Origin: Leucobacter massiliensis
GTDB lineage: Bacteria; Actinomycetota; Actinomycetes; Actinomycetales; Microbacteriaceae
NCBI RefSeq assembly: GCF_002982315.1
Contig: NZ_MWZD01000017.1
Span: forward strand, 682,001-746,000
Direction: 5' to 3'
DNA length: 64,000 nt
Shown here: positions 10,038-19,268 of the stretch, in pieces
Numbering within the stretch: the stretch's first letter is position 1
How the letters are laid out: each line of letters starts with the position of its first letter
Program-made: the position numbers and the translations under genes
The notes under the pieces: generated by a model
Told to the model about the DNA's origin: nothing
What the model saw: only the letters and a program-made list of their open reading frames with translations
Database searches by the model: none

Positions 10038-10165
10038 GCGGGTGAGCTCCCGCGCATCCGCGCGCCTGCGGTTCGGCCTGGCCGCGGCTTCGGCTCCCGC
10101 GAGGGCGCGCACCGGTGCCCGGGAGGAGTGCGCGGGGTGCGCTTGCGGAGCGACCGTCGCTCACC

Positions 10166-10188
10166 TATAGTTCTCTAGTGTTCTAGAA
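10166..10188 (+). promoter_or_regulatory. Candidate promoter and GntR operator for the sugar operon
   Basis: TATAGT (10166-10171) is a good -10 hexamer 38 bases before the first operon gene. Overlapping the likely transcription start is a near-palindrome, TTCTCTAG-TGTT-CTAGAAGA (10171-10190), whose inner TCTAG-N4-CTAGA arms are perfect. HutC-type GntR regulators bind sites with a TCTAGA-like core, so this is the expected operator of the GntR encoded at 11028-11864. Confidence 0.5.
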
Positions 10189-10209
10189 GAGCGGGTTCGA
10201 GGGAGAACG

Positions 10210-11031
10210 ATGAGCACGAGAATGAGGCGCCGCCTCGCACAGCTGGAGTCCGAGCGCCGGGGGATGCTCATGGGCTTCCTCCCCGCCGGCTTCCCCGAGC
10301 CCGACGCCTTCCGCGCGGTCGCCCAGGCGGCCTTCGGTGCGGGCCTCGACGCCCTCGAGGTGAGCATGCCCGGCCCCGCGCCCGAGCTCGACGGGCCCCT
10401 CATCCAGGCCGCGGCGGAGCGCGCCTCCGCCCATCTCGACGGCATCCCCGCAGCCCTCCGGCTCGCGGCGAGCAGCCGCTCCGAGGACGCGGACACGATC
10501 GTCGCGCTCGCCTACGCCTCGACCTTCGCGCACATCGGTCCCGAGGCCTTCTTCGACGAGCTCGTCGCCGCCGACATCGACGCGTACCTGCTGCCGCAGC
10601 ACCCGATGCGCGAGCAGCTCGCCCTCGGCGAGCGCGCCCGCGCCCGCGGCATCGAGCCGGTCCTCTTCCTGTATCTCCAGGAGGACCTCGAGCTGCTGGC
10701 CGCGAGCCCGATCGAGGAGCCCGTCATCTACCTGCAGTCGGCCGATCTGCGCACCGGCGGGGCCTTCAACCCCGAGAAGGCGGCCGAGCGCCTCGCCGAG
10801 CTCGCCGAGGCGCTGGGCGAGCGGCGCTACTTCGTGTGCGTCGGCTTCGGCGTGCGCGGACCCGAGGAGGTCGAGGCGCTCATGGCGACCGGCGCCAACG
10901 GCGCCATCATCGGCACGCAGCTCGTGCGCGCCGCCGACGAGGGGCCCGACGCGGTGACGGCGCTGGTCGACAGCGTCGCCCCCGCCCTCGTCGGCCGCAC
11001 GCTGCGCGGAGCCGAGGAGGTGATCCGGTGA
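10210..11031 (+). CDS. TrpA-like (beta/alpha)8 aldolase in a sugar operon
   Basis: The protein has 273 residues and matches the tryptophan synthase alpha-chain family. Glu50 (ALEVS) and Asp61 (ELDGP) keep the spacing of the catalytic Glu49/Asp60 pair of TrpA, and the barrel phosphate loops are recognisable (GFGVRGPEEVEALMATGANGAIIGTQLV). No trpB, trpC or other trp gene is near. It is followed, with a four-base overlap, by a GntR regulator and then by a sugar ABC importer and an FGGY kinase. TrpA performs a retro-aldol cleavage that yields glyceraldehyde 3-phosphate. The inference here is that this enzyme cleaves a phosphorylated sugar made by the kinase. Segments such as GFLPAGFPEP and EVSMPGPAPELDG differ from canonical TrpA (GDP and GVPFSDPLADG), which supports a changed substrate. 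It could instead be a misplaced trpA, but that is unlikely. Confidence 0.75.
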   Translation: MSTRMRRRLAQLESERRGMLMGFLPAGFPEPDAFRAVAQAAFGAGLDALEVSMPGPAPELDGPLIQAAAERASAHLDGIPAALRLAASSRSEDADTIVALAYASTFAHIGPEAFFDELVAADIDAYLLPQHPMREQLALGERARARGIEPVLFLYLQEDLELLAASPIEEPVIYLQSADLRTGGAFNPEKAAERLAELAEALGERRYFVCVGFGVRGPEEVEALMATGANGAIIGTQLVRAADEGPDAVTALVDSVAPALVGRTLRGAEEVIR

Positions 11032-11864
11032 CCGCCGCCTGGACCCCCCAGCGCATCTCGTTCAGCCGCAACGACGGGCTGCCGAAGTACGTCGCGATCG
11101 CGCGGGCCATCACGCTGGCGATCACGGACGGGGAGCTCACGGCCGGCCAGACGCTCCCCTCCCAGAAGGAGCTCGCCGAGAGCTTCGGCGTGACCGTGAT
11201 GACGGTGCGCCAGGCGATCCAGCTGCTCACCGAACAGGAGCTGCTCACCACCGAACAGGGCAAGGGCACCTACGTGCGCGGCGCCCAGTTCAGGCTTCCC
11301 CTCGGCCGGCTCGCGAGCCTGGCCGCGGAGGTCGAGGCGAGCGGGCGCACCCTGAGCACCGAGGTGCTCGGCTTCGCCCCCATCGAGATCTCGCCGATCG
11401 AGCAGCAGCGCATGGGCCTCGACGCGCCCGAGGCCGTCGAGCTGATCCGCCTGCGCTTCGTCGACGGCGTGCCCTTCATCCTGCAGACCTCGCTCCTGCC
11501 GCCCGCGCTCGCCGCCGCCCTCGATCCGGCCGCGCTCGCCGAGCGCTCGCTCTACGAGATGCTGGAGACGACGCACGGGATCCGGGTCGAGCGCGCGAGC
11601 GAGACGGTGCAGGCGACCAGCCTCGACGCCGAGTCGGCCCGGCTCCTCGGCCGCCGCGCCGGCGAGCCCGCCCTGCTCTCCTCGCGCCTCACCTTCAGCG
11701 CCGACGGCGTGCCCGTCACCGACGACCGTGCGCTGACGGCCGGCGACGCGGTCGTGGTCTCCGCCGAGCGGCACGCCAACCACGGCGGCATGTCCCTGCA
11801 GCTGTCGAGCGACGCCGAAGCGCTCGCCGACAGCTCGCTCCCCTTCATGCGCGGCGGCCGCTGA
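11028..11864 (+). CDS. GntR-family transcriptional regulator (HutC/UTRA type)
   Basis: The protein has 278 residues. An N-terminal winged helix (about residues 15-80) shows LPSQKELAESFGVTVMTVRQAIQLL and the wing EQGKGTYV. A UTRA effector-binding domain follows (about 95-255, LGFAPIEISPIEQQRMGL, IRLRFVDGVPFILQTSLLPPAL). The GTG start overlaps the stop of the aldolase gene. HutC-type regulators usually repress a linked catabolic operon and release DNA when a phosphorylated or free sugar binds. The likely operator is the TCTAG-N4-CTAGA palindrome at 10174-10187, in front of the first gene. Lying inside the operon, it should regulate itself too. The effector is unknown. Confidence 0.88.
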   Translation: MTAAWTPQRISFSRNDGLPKYVAIARAITLAITDGELTAGQTLPSQKELAESFGVTVMTVRQAIQLLTEQELLTTEQGKGTYVRGAQFRLPLGRLASLAAEVEASGRTLSTEVLGFAPIEISPIEQQRMGLDAPEAVELIRLRFVDGVPFILQTSLLPPALAAALDPAALAERSLYEMLETTHGIRVERASETVQATSLDAESARLLGRRAGEPALLSSRLTFSADGVPVTDDRALTAGDAVVVSAERHANHGGMSLQLSSDAEALADSSLPFMRGGR

Positions 11865-11888
11865 GCGGCCAGAAGACAGGAGATGACG

Positions 11889-13394
11889 ATGACGTCACCG
11901 CACGACGCCCCCGCCGTGCTCGCCACCCGGGGGATCAGCAAGGACTACGGCCCCGTGCGGGTCGTGTCCGACATCACCCTCGAGTTCCGGCCGGGCAGCA
12001 TCCACGCCCTGCTCGGCGAGAACGGCGCGGGCAAGTCCACCCTCATCAAGATGCTCTCCGGCGTGATCGCCCCGAGCGCCGGTCGCGTGCTCGTCGACGG
12101 CGAACCACGGCAGCTGCGTTCGGTGCGGGACGGCCAGGCGCTCGGCGTGGTCGCGCTGCCGCAGGAGCTGAGCCTCGTGCCCGGTCTCGCCGCGGCCGAG
12201 AACATCTACCTGGGCATGCGCCGCGACGGGGCGCGCGGGCTGGTGCACCGCCGCCGGCTCGACCGCGACGCCGCAGCCCAGCTCGAGCGCCTCGGCCAGC
12301 GCATCCCGCTCGACACGCCCGTCGGCGAGCTCTCCGCGGTGCAGCAGACCATGATCGCCCTCGCCCGCGCCCTCGCGCGGGACGCCCGGGTGCTGATCCT
12401 CGACGAGCCGACCGCCGCGCTCACCGACACCGAGACGGAACAGCTCTTCGCCGTGCTGCGGGCGCTGCGCGACGCGGGCACCGCGATCATCTACGTCTCG
12501 CACCGGCTGGAGGAGGTCTTCGCCCTCGCCGACACGGCCACGGTCATGCGCAACGGCCGCCACGTGTGGACGAAGCCAATCGGCGAGACCGACACCGACG
12601 ACGTGGTCGCGGCGATGATCGGCCGCGAGCACGGCCAGGTGTACCCGCCGCGGGCCGAGGCCCCCGGGGAGCCGGTGCTCGAGGTCGAGGAGCTGCGTGG
12701 TCACACCCTGAAGGGCGTCAGCATCGCCGCCGCAGCCGGCCGGGTGCTCGGCATCGCCGGGCTCGCCGGATCGGGCCGCAGCGAACTGCTGAAGATCATC
12801 GCCGGCGCGGAGCGCGCGCAGGGCGGCGCCGTGCGGCTCGCCGGAGCGGACGTGACGCGGGCCTCGCTGACCGCGGCCATGGATGCCGGGATCGCCCTGG
12901 TGCCCGAGGAGCGGCGCAGCCAGGGGCTCGTCATGGGCGACACGATCCAGTCCAACATCGCGCTCGCCAACCTCCGCGCCCTGAGCACCCTCGGCGTCAT
13001 GCGCGCGGCCCGCGAGCGGGCGACCGCCGAGCGCCGTGCCGCGGAGCTCCGCATCAAGGCGACCTCGATCCGGCAGCCGGTCGACGAGCTGTCGGGCGGC
13101 AATCAGCAGAAGGTGGTGCTCGCGAAATATCTCGAACGTGCTCCCCGGGTGCTGCTGCTCGACGAGCCGACGCGCGGGATCGACATCGGCACCAAGGCCG
13201 AGATCTACCAGCTGATCCGCCGCCTCGCCGAGGCCGGCGTCGCCGTGATCGTGGTCTCGAGCGAGATCCCCGAGCTGATCGGCCTCGCCGACGAGATCGC
13301 GGTGCTGCACGAGGGCCGGCTCGCGGGAACCGTGCCGGCCGCCGAATCCACGGAAGAATCCATCCTCCACCTCTGCTACAGGAAGACCGCATGA
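11889..13394 (+). CDS. Sugar ABC transporter ATP-binding protein (RbsA/MglA type)
   Basis: The protein has 501 residues with two fused ATPase domains. The first has Walker A GENGAGKST, a divergent signature LSAVQQTMIALARAL and Walker B ILDEPTAALT. The second has the degenerate Walker A GLAGSGRSEL normal for the family, signature LSGGNQQKVVLAK and Walker B LLDEPTRGIDIG. It powers import of a monosaccharide or polyol with the permease and binding protein encoded downstream. Two ATGs are possible (11883, 11889). The AGGAG at 11878-11882 touches the first, so the second, with six-base spacing, is preferred. Its stop overlaps the permease start by four bases. Confidence 0.92.
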   Translation: MTSPHDAPAVLATRGISKDYGPVRVVSDITLEFRPGSIHALLGENGAGKSTLIKMLSGVIAPSAGRVLVDGEPRQLRSVRDGQALGVVALPQELSLVPGLAAAENIYLGMRRDGARGLVHRRRLDRDAAAQLERLGQRIPLDTPVGELSAVQQTMIALARALARDARVLILDEPTAALTDTETEQLFAVLRALRDAGTAIIYVSHRLEEVFALADTATVMRNGRHVWTKPIGETDTDDVVAAMIGREHGQVYPPRAEAPGEPVLEVEELRGHTLKGVSIAAAAGRVLGIAGLAGSGRSELLKIIAGAERAQGGAVRLAGADVTRASLTAAMDAGIALVPEERRSQGLVMGDTIQSNIALANLRALSTLGVMRAARERATAERRAAELRIKATSIRQPVDELSGGNQQKVVLAKYLERAPRVLLLDEPTRGIDIGTKAEIYQLIRRLAEAGVAVIVVSSEIPELIGLADEIAVLHEGRLAGTVPAAESTEESILHLCYRKTA

Positions 13395-14371
13395 ACACTC
13401 CGACCGAGACCGCAGCGGCAGCGCAGCCGCGCCGCGCCGCGCTGCCCGCCCGCCTCGCCTCCTACGGCACGCTCATCGGCCTGCTCGGCCTGATCGTGCT
13501 GTTCGCGGCGCTGAAACCCCAGGTGTTCTTCACGCCGATCAACTTCACGAACATCCTCGAGCAGATCGCGATCCTCGCGATGATCGCCGCCGTGCAGACC
13601 GTGGTGATGGTGGTCGGCGACTTCGACCTCTCCGTGGGGTCCCTGGCGAGCCTCACGGGCGTCATCACCGCCCAGCTCCTCGTCGGCGGGACGCACCCCG
13701 CCCTCGCCGTGCTCATCGCGCTCGCCGCCGGAGCCATCGCCGGCGCGATCAACGGCTTCCTCGTCGCGTACCTCGGCCTCTCCGCCTTCATCGCCACGCT
13801 CGCGACCATGACCTCCTTCTCCGGCCTCGCGCTGCTGCTGTCGAGCGGCACGACCGTCTTCGGCCTGCCCGAGGGCTTCGTGTGGCTCGGGCAGGGGCGC
13901 CTCGCCGGGGTGCCCGTGCCGGTCGTCCTCGCCGTCGTCCTCGCCCTCATCGTCTGGTTCGTCCTCTCGAAGACGGTGATCGGCCGCAGCTGGTACGCGG
14001 TCGGCGGCAACGCGGAGGCCGCGCGGCTCTCGGGCGTGAAGACCCGCTTCGTGCGGTTCTCCGCGTTCCTCGTCTCGGGCTGCGGCGCCGCGCTCGCGGG
14101 GGTCGTGCTGACCGCACGCCTCGCCTCCGCGCACCCCGCGGCAGCGGACCCCTTCATGCTGTCGTCGATCGCCGCGGTGTTCCTCGGCATCACGCTCTCC
14201 CGCGCGGGCCAGCCGACGATCGGCGGCACCGTCGTCGGCCTCGGGATCGTCGGCGTGCTGAGCAACGGCCTCAACATCATGCAGGTCAACAGCTACGTGC
14301 AGCAGATCCTCACGGGCCTCATCATCGTGCTCGCCGTGAGCCTCAGCCGCCTGAGCCGGAAGCGCCGCTGA
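13391..14371 (+). CDS. Sugar ABC transporter permease (RbsC type)
   Basis: The protein has 326 residues and 8-10 membrane segments. The BPD_transp_2 signature is clear: VVMVVGDFDLSVGSLASLTGV (ribose-permease loop), AGAINGFLVAYLGLSAFIATLATM, and GRSWYAVGGNAEAARLSGVKTRFVR, the cytoplasmic coupling loop. The C-terminal region has SSIAAVFLGITLSRAGQPTIGG and GLNIMQVNSYVQQILTG. It forms the channel of the importer with the RbsA-like ATPase. The start overlaps the ATPase stop (ATGA), and the FGGY kinase begins one base after its stop, so all are in one operon. Confidence 0.92.
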   Translation: MNTPTETAAAAQPRRAALPARLASYGTLIGLLGLIVLFAALKPQVFFTPINFTNILEQIAILAMIAAVQTVVMVVGDFDLSVGSLASLTGVITAQLLVGGTHPALAVLIALAAGAIAGAINGFLVAYLGLSAFIATLATMTSFSGLALLLSSGTTVFGLPEGFVWLGQGRLAGVPVPVVLAVVLALIVWFVLSKTVIGRSWYAVGGNAEAARLSGVKTRFVRFSAFLVSGCGAALAGVVLTARLASAHPAAADPFMLSSIAAVFLGITLSRAGQPTIGGTVVGLGIVGVLSNGLNIMQVNSYVQQILTGLIIVLAVSLSRLSRKRR

Positions 14372-14372
14372 G

Positions 14373-15854
14373 ATGACCGTGCTCGCCGGCCTCGACTTCG
14401 GCACCTCCAGCGTCAAGCTCGTCGTCGCGCACCCCGACGGGACGGTGCTCGCGCGGGCACAGGCCGCCTACCCGACGCAGGCGGGCCCGGACGGCGCCGC
14501 CGAGCAGCGGGCCGGGGACTGGTGGGAGGCCGCCGCCGAGGCGATCGCGGAGAGCGGTCTCGGCGCGCGGATCGACGCGGTGGGCCTCACGGGCCAGATG
14601 CAGGATCTGATCCCCGTGGCGGCGGGGGCGGCGCTGCGGCCGGTGATGCTCTACTCCGACACCCGCGCGACGGCGCAGCACGAGCGCCTGCGGGCCGCAC
14701 TGGCGGACTGGGAGCGGCTGAGCGGCAACCAGCAGGACGCGTCGAACGTCGCCGCGAAGATCGCCTGGCTCGCGGAGCACGAGCCGGAGACGCTGGCCGC
14801 CGCCGAGCAGCTGCTGCTCGGCGCGCCCGGCTACGTCGGCTGGCGCGCGACCGGTGTCGCGGCCTGCGATCTCGTGACCGCCTCGACGACGGGCCTGCTC
14901 GACGTGCACGCCCGCGGCTGGAGCCCGGAGGTCGCACGCGCCGCCGGTGCCCGGGCCGAGCAGCTGCCGCGCCTCGTCGGCGTGACGGCGGGCGACGCGC
15001 GGCTCGGGCCGCTGCACGCCGAGGCGGCGGCGGAGCTCGGACTGCGCCCCGGCATCCCCGTGGTCCACGCCCTCGGCGACGCCGGCTCGGCCACCGACGG
15101 CCTCGTGGGCAGCGAGCCGGGCGACGCCTACCTGTACCTCGGCACGACGGGGTGGCTCGCCGCGGTCACGGAGGCCGAGCCGGCCGCTGAGGCCTCCCCG
15201 ATCCACTCGCTCGTGCTGCCCGGCTGGGAAGCGCGGCTGCGCATCGGCGCGGTGCAGGCGGCGGGCTCCGCCGCCGACTGGTCGCGCCGCACCTTCCTGC
15301 CGGGCCTCGACTTCGCGGCGGTGGAGGCCCTCGCGGCGCCCAGGCTCGACGAGCCGGGAGCCCTGGCGGTGCGCCCGCTCGCGCTGCCGGGTCTCGCCGG
15401 AGAGCGCACGCCGGTGCGCGACCCCGAGTTCCGCGGCGCCTTCGTGGGCGTCCGGGAGGGAACGCAAGCGGTGGACTTCCACCTCGCCGTGCTCACCGGC
15501 GTCGCCCTCGGCTTGCGGCACGTCGCCGACGAACTCGGCATCCGTCAGCGGCGGATCCCGCTCATCGGGGGCGCCTCCGCGAGCCCGGCGTGGCGCCGCA
15601 TCCTCGCCGACGTCTTCGACGCGACCGTGGTGACGCGGGAGGCCGAGGATCCCGGATCGCACTCGGCGCTGCGCGCGGTCGCCGCGGCGCTCGGGATCCC
15701 GAACTCCCTCGCCCCGCGCTTCGCAGCGGGCCCCGAGGACGTCGAGACGGCCCCCTCCGAGGCCCGGACGGGCTACGCTCGCCTGGTCGGCATCCATCGC
15801 GCCCTCTACGACGGCCTCGCCCCCACCTTCCACCGGCTCGCCCGAGTCGAGTGA
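14373..15854 (+). CDS. FGGY-family carbohydrate kinase (xylulokinase-like)
   Basis: The protein has 493 residues. The N-terminal actin-like domain begins GLDFGTSSVKLVV (ATP/phosphate loop), and the substrate site contains GLTGQMQDLIPV and the LYSDTRA segment. The C-terminal domain has GTTGWLAAV, RVREGTQAVDFHLAVLTG-type sequence and the adenosine loop LIGGASASPAWRRILADVF. FGGY kinases phosphorylate ketoses and polyols (xylulose, ribulose, glycerol, erythritol). The closest feel is xylulokinase (XylB), but the substrate is not certain. It should phosphorylate the sugar brought in by the neighbouring importer and supply the TrpA-like aldolase. It begins one base after the permease stop. Confidence 0.85.
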   Translation: MTVLAGLDFGTSSVKLVVAHPDGTVLARAQAAYPTQAGPDGAAEQRAGDWWEAAAEAIAESGLGARIDAVGLTGQMQDLIPVAAGAALRPVMLYSDTRATAQHERLRAALADWERLSGNQQDASNVAAKIAWLAEHEPETLAAAEQLLLGAPGYVGWRATGVAACDLVTASTTGLLDVHARGWSPEVARAAGARAEQLPRLVGVTAGDARLGPLHAEAAAELGLRPGIPVVHALGDAGSATDGLVGSEPGDAYLYLGTTGWLAAVTEAEPAAEASPIHSLVLPGWEARLRIGAVQAAGSAADWSRRTFLPGLDFAAVEALAAPRLDEPGALAVRPLALPGLAGERTPVRDPEFRGAFVGVREGTQAVDFHLAVLTGVALGLRHVADELGIRQRRIPLIGGASASPAWRRILADVFDATVVTREAEDPGSHSALRAVAAALGIPNSLAPRFAAGPEDVETAPSEARTGYARLVGIHRALYDGLAPTFHRLARVE

Positions 15855-15892
15855 GCCGCACCCCCCACCATCGCTTACGAAAGGCACGCACC

Positions 15893-16846
15893 ATGCACAA
15901 GACCAGAACCCTCGCCGCGCTGGGAGTGCTCGCCGCGGCGAGCATGCTCCTCGCCGCCTGCTCCGGCGGTTCCACCCCCGAGGGCGGTGCCGGCGACGAT
16001 GACGCGCTGACGGTCGCCGTCGTCACTCCCTACCTGGGCAACGCCTCGACGAAGGAGGTCATCGACCTCTTCACCGAGGACGCCGAGGCCCGCGGCTGGC
16101 AGGTCAGCGTCGAGGACACCGCCGGCGACATGAACAAGCTCAACAGCGCGTTCCAGAACGCCGCGGCCCAGCAGCCCGACGCCATCGTGCTCGGCATGGG
16201 GGATCCCACCCAGGTCTCGCTCGGGCTGAAGTCGGCCGCGGACGCCGGCGTCCCCGTGTTCGCGATCGATGCCGCCGAGGCCGACGGCATCGCCGCGAAC
16301 GTGACGAGCGACAACACCGACCTCGGCGAGCAGAGCGCGCAGGCGCTCATCGACGCCATGGGCGGCACGGGCTCGATCGTCATGCTCACCCACGACCCCC
16401 ACCCCGGCGTGAAGGCGCGTGCGGCAGGCGCCCGTCCCGTGTTCGAGGAGGCCGGGATCACGATCCTCGAGTCGAAGCACGTCGAGGTGCCGGGCCCCGT
16501 GGACGATGCCCGCAAGTCGGTGCAGGACATCATGTCGGCGCAGGGCGACCGGGTCACGGGCATCTGGGGCGGCTGGGACGAGCCCGCGCTCGGCGCCACG
16601 CAGGCGCTCGATGCCGCGAAGATCACCGGCGTGCCCGTGGTCGGCATCGACGGCCAGGACTTCGCGCTCGCGGAGATCGCGAAGGGCGGTCCCTTCACCG
16701 CCACCGTGAAGCAGGACTGGGCCGGGATCGCCCAGAAGACCGTCGAGCTGATCGCCGAGAACGCCGCGGGCAACGCCCCCGAGCAGAGCCAGTACGAGCT
16801 GCCCGGCACGCTCGTCACGCAGGACACCGTCGCCGAGCAAGACTGA
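15893..16846 (+). CDS. Sugar ABC transporter substrate-binding lipoprotein (RbsB type)
   Basis: The protein has 317 residues. The signal peptide ends in the lipobox LLAAC (Cys at about 23), so the protein is lipid-anchored on the outer face of the membrane. The mature part is a periplasmic-binding-protein fold of the ribose/galactose class (Peripla_BP_4): VAVVTPYLGNASTKEVIDLF, AAAQQPDAIVLGMGDPTQV, VPVFAIDAAEADGIAANVTSDN and VPVVGIDGQDFALAEIAKG. It is the last gene of the operon, 38 bases after the kinase, and is followed by a strong terminator hairpin. Ligand identity (pentose, hexose or polyol) cannot be read out. Confidence 0.9.
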   Translation: MHKTRTLAALGVLAAASMLLAACSGGSTPEGGAGDDDALTVAVVTPYLGNASTKEVIDLFTEDAEARGWQVSVEDTAGDMNKLNSAFQNAAAQQPDAIVLGMGDPTQVSLGLKSAADAGVPVFAIDAAEADGIAANVTSDNTDLGEQSAQALIDAMGGTGSIVMLTHDPHPGVKARAAGARPVFEEAGITILESKHVEVPGPVDDARKSVQDIMSAQGDRVTGIWGGWDEPALGATQALDAAKITGVPVVGIDGQDFALAEIAKGGPFTATVKQDWAGIAQKTVELIAENAAGNAPEQSQYELPGTLVTQDTVAEQD

Positions 16847-16852
16847 TCGACC

Positions 16853-16885
16853 GCGGGCGGGCGCCCTCCGGGAACGCCCGCCCGC
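16853..16885 (+). terminator. Terminator hairpin after the sugar operon
   Basis: GCGGGCGGGCG (16853-16863) and CGCCCGCCCGC (16875-16885) form a perfect 11-bp stem with an 11-base loop, seven bases after the binding-protein stop. There is no U-tract, as is common in high-GC actinobacteria. It sits between convergent genes and may serve both. Confidence 0.7.
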
Positions 16886-16916
16886 GCCCTCCCGTGAGCG
16901 TCCGCCCGCCCCCGGG

Positions 16917-19198
16917 TCACCGTCCTCGCCGCCCCCTGCGGCGGACCCGCCGTCCGCGAGCTCGGCGGCGTGGCGCAGGGCCCAGTCGATTCTCGCCAGC
17001 GCGGTGATCGCGGCGGCGCCCGCGGAACCCGGTGCGGGCCCCTCCGGGGACCGCAGGGCGAGCAGCACGCGAGGCTCCTCGGGCGCCGGCGGCGGCGCCG
17101 GCCCGCCCGTGCCCAGCGCGGCCCGCGCGGCCTCCGCCGAGCGCTCGACGATCCGGATCGCCTCCGCCACCGTGCGGGACGACGCGGCCGGTGGTCCCGC
17201 GCCGTGGGGGCCGGGTGACTCCGTGAGCAGCCGCACCGACTGCACGAGCCGCGCAGAGGCGCGCGTCGCCACGTGCATCAGGTGGACGGCCTGGCTCTCA
17301 CGCCGCGAATTGCGCAGCAGGAAGGCCGCGGACATGCCCGACACGGCTCGGTCGATCTCGGTCTGCCGCGCCTCCAGATCGTGCAGGGCGGCCGGCGGCG
17401 CCGGCGCGGTTGCGGGGGAGGCGGGGGAGGCGAGCGTCGCGGCGGCGGCGTCCAGCAGCGCGCGCAGCGCGTCGAAGTAGCCCTCGGCCTGCGCTACGAG
17501 CGCGGGGCGCGAGCTCGAGGAGAGGACGAGGTACGCCGAGAGCACGCCGATCACGGCACCGGCGAGCGTCTCCGCCAGGCGCAGGCCGAGCAGATCGGGG
17601 TTCAGGATCCCGAGCATGCGGTACATCGTGGTGACGCAGAGAGCCGAGTAGAGGTAGTTCACCGGCCCGAGGTAGAGCATGCCGAAGACCGCGAGCAGCG
17701 CGATCAGCAGCTGCGCCCAGGTGGTGTGCCCGGTGAGCGCGACCGCGACGGTGCCGAGCGCGATCCCGCCCAGGGTGCCGGTGACCCTGCGGACGGCGCG
17801 GGTGAGGATCCCGTCCCGCGTGGTCGCCCCGATGAAGAGCACGAAGGCGGTCATCACGGCCCAGTACCAGCGGCTCGCGGAGATCGCCTGGCCCGCCGCG
17901 CTCGCGAGCGCGGCGGCGGACATCGCCTGCACCGCCATGCGGCTCGGCACGGACCAGTCGCGCCAGGACCGCGGGCCCCGCGGGGCGGCAGCCGGCGTGG
18001 CGGTGTCGGGGCGCGCTGCTGCGGGCGGGGAGGCTGCGGACGGAGCGGACGGCGCCGCGGACGGAGCGTGCGCCCCGGCCCCCTCCGTGCCCGCGCCCGA
18101 GTCCGAGCCAGAGTCCGCGCCCTCCTGGCCCGCCGTGCTCGTGCCGTCCCCCTCGCGAACCGCCGCTTCGGCAGCCTCCCGGGAGGGGTCGATCGCACGC
18201 AGCCGTGCGTGGGTGAGGACCGCCCGCGCGAGCAGGTACGCCGCCGGATCCGCGGCGGCGGGCAGCCCGCCCGGAGCCGGCGACTCCGCCGGATCCACGA
18301 TCCGCCCCGCCCACTCGACGGCTGCCGCGATCCGGCTCGGGTCCGCGCGCCTCGCGAGCACCGACTGCAGCTGCCCGATCGCGGCCGCCGTCTCGTCGCA
18401 CCGTCGGCCGGGCTGACGCGCCCTGAGGAGCGCGTAGCACGCCTCCTCGGTGTCGAGCCTGGCGTCGAGGACCCGCGTCTCCAGGGTGTCCGCGCGGCGC
18501 CCGATCACCCGCTCCGTCCGGTTCCGCGTCTGCCAGCGGGTGATCGCCTGCCCCACCTCGTCGAGCCGGGCGAGCGGCGCGTGGATCGCCCCCGGACGAT
18601 CCGCCTGCGCGGCCGTGACGAGCGCCGCCAGCGAGGCCGCCCGCAGCTCCCGCAGCAGCACGCGCAGCTCACGCCTGGGGCGCCGCGCAAGCAGCAGGAC
18701 GCGTACCAGCAGCTGCGCCGCGATCGCGCCGGCGGCGATGAGCAGGAACACCCCGAGCGCCTGGCCCTCAGGTCGCATGAACAGCGTGAAGAAGAAGGCG
18801 ATGAAGGCGATCATGCCCAGGGAGCTCGCCCGCGGACCGTAGCGGCGCACCCAGACCGCGACGCCGGACATCGCGATGAAGCCGATGACCGCCAGTGGCT
18901 GGACGCCGTCGGCGGCGACGGCGAGGAGGATCGCCGCGAGCGCAGTGGGCAGCAGGAGCGCGGTCGTGACGAGCCGCGCGAGCGGAGCCGGATCCCGCAC
19001 CGCCCTGCCGGCCAGCATCGACAGGAACACCGACATCGACAGCATCCCCGGATGCGCGTGGAAGCGCTCCACGATCACCCATCCGAGGAGGACGCTGCCG
19101 AGCACGCCGCCGGTGATCGCCGTCGCCGAGACCAGCCGCTCCCGCCCCGGGTCTCGCGCGGCGAGCAGCCGGGTCAGTCGCGTCCCCGGTGACCCCAC
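16917..19198 (-). CDS. FUSC-family membrane protein (aromatic acid exporter-like), 3' end disturbed
   Basis: About 760 residues are recognisable. Two membrane blocks (about residues 25-190 and 430-560) surround a cytoplasmic region with a long Ala/Pro/Ser-rich linker. SRWYWAVMTAFVLFIGATTRDGILTRAVRRVTGTLGG is the FUSC/YccS signature. The superfamily includes aromatic-acid exporters such as AaeB, which would suit this catabolic window. The start is GTG at 19198, six bases after TACGCT (19210-19205), so the gene is probably leaderless. As sequenced, the frame does not stop at the expected end. It continues 347 codons antisense through the sugar-binding-protein gene to 15875. A TGA at 16917-16919 would come into frame if the G5 run at about 16934-16938 had one more G. 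That stop is used as the end here, so these coordinates are not one uninterrupted frame. Confidence 0.7.
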
Positions 19199-19268
19199 AC
19201 GGCAAGCGTACCGAGGCCGCGGGCGGATGCGGAGGGGGGTTGCAGCAGGCCGCCCCATCCGCTCCCGT

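Noticed and set aside
10210..11031. Biosynthetic trpA
   Set aside because: No trp genes are adjacent, the substrate loops differ, and the gene is coupled to a sugar regulator and importer. It stays possible only if the genome has no other trpA.
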